A DNA stretch of 22,249 nt. Source: DATFXM01 sp035315885 (GTDB lineage Bacteria > Acidobacteriota > Blastocatellia > UBA7656). Each line of letters opens with the position of its first letter. Position 1 is the first letter of the stretch. The notes below the pieces were generated by a model. It saw only the letters and a list, made by a program, of their open reading frames with translations. It was not told where the DNA came from and ran no database searches. The translations under genes were made by a program, and so were the position numbers. Shown here piece by piece: positions 22,036 to 22,249 of the stretch. The stretch lies in the NCBI GenBank assembly GCA_035315885.1, contig DATFXM010000169.1, positions 1 through 22,249 on the forward strand, given 5' to 3'.

Positions 22036-22249
22036 ATGGCATTCATAGATGAAGCGGTGGAGCAGTTCGCCTACGACCATACAAGACCCGAATCCGACGT
22101 ACTCGTACAACTTCGGGACGAGACTTTCTCAAAGCGAAGCGACGCAGAAATGCAAGTGGGTCGCATCGAAGGCCAGTTCCTCAAGATGCTAGTCAGACTA
22201 ACCGGCGCGACAACGGTGCTCGAAATAGGAATGTTCACGGGCTACAGCG
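22036..22249 (+). CDS. SAM-dependent O-methyltransferase, N-terminal part (runs off right edge)
   Basis: An ATG at 22036 with GGAGA at 22025-22029 (6 nt spacing) opens a frame of 71 codons to the window edge. The product has the lead of small-molecule O-methyltransferases of the catechol/caffeoyl-CoA type: a helical N-terminus (MAFIDEAVEQFAYDHTRPES), QVGRIEGQFLKMLVRLTGA, then the SAM-binding glycine motif VLEIGMFTGYS. A full-length relative has about 220 residues, so roughly a third is seen. Substrate unknown. It begins 18 nt after the T6 run of the preceding hairpin, so it probably has separate transcription or depends on read-through. Confidence 0.85.
   Translation, partial: MAFIDEAVEQFAYDHTRPESDVLVQLRDETFSKRSDAEMQVGRIEGQFLKMLVRLTGATTVLEIGMFTGYS

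Overview
The window is about 22 kb of a bacterial chromosome with dense, mostly Sec-dependent (diderm-type) gene content. I infer an Acidobacteriota-like organism, perhaps of the Blastocatellia group. The basis is a degraded 3' end of an acidobacterial-type TonB-dependent receptor (the 'FNVFNH..NFL..' to '..DPR..QFGLK..Y' tail), the mix of secreted peptidases with catabolic genes, and the unusual intergenic heptanucleotide repeats. No rRNA, tRNA, CRISPR array or complete insertion sequence was seen.

Layout. (1) 1-283: the N-terminal part of a secreted protein of unknown function, on the minus strand and running off the left edge. (2) 448-1347: a LysR-type regulator on the minus strand, divergent from (3), a plus-strand operon at 1551-6801. 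That operon encodes a BadF/BadG-type amino-sugar kinase, a sodium:solute symporter and a secreted fusion of an AmiE-like serine hydrolase with a NamZ (DUF1343) exo-N-acetylmuramidase. I read it as a cell-wall fragment (muropeptide/MurNAc) salvage operon: the fusion enzyme releases MurNAc outside the cytoplasm, the symporter imports it and the kinase phosphorylates it. A good sigma70-like promoter (1486-1514) precedes it. (4) 6853-7050: the TonB-receptor remnant. (5) 7155-8561: a secreted M64 metallopeptidase, minus strand. (6) 8638-10779: recG. (7) 10933-12060: a stand-alone Clp/Hsp100 D2-type AAA+ ATPase, minus strand, with a terminator downstream and a possible small ORF upstream. (8) 12651-13430: an SDR oxidoreductase. 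(9) 13433-13946: a composite repeat island between convergent genes. (10) 16457-18547 and 13945-16467, minus strand: a secreted subtilase ending in ten GIVLSE hexapeptides, overlapping by 11 bp an HD-GYP/GAF/degenerate-GGDEF membrane protein. (11) 18807-21872, plus strand: a yeast-type cytosine deaminase, a phosphotriesterase-like lactonase and an acyl-CoA ligase, the last two directly abutting. (12) 22036 to the right edge: the start of an O-methyltransferase.

The most unusual structure is in the gaps. Six intergenic regions carry tandem runs with strict 7-bp periodicity but different heptamers (GAGTNCT, CACCCAG, GGCAGTA, GGGTTTA/CTATTTA types), often as inverted pairs. They touch gene ends so closely that several stop codons lie in or next to them. 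One island also holds a 57-bp perfect inverted repeat made of REP-like palindromes. The other leading observations are the protein-level conservation of the GIVLSE repeat, the AmiE-NamZ fusion in a symporter-based salvage operon, and the ClpP-loop-like IGF tripeptide in the solitary D2 ATPase. Family assignments come from motifs read by eye; no database search was run.
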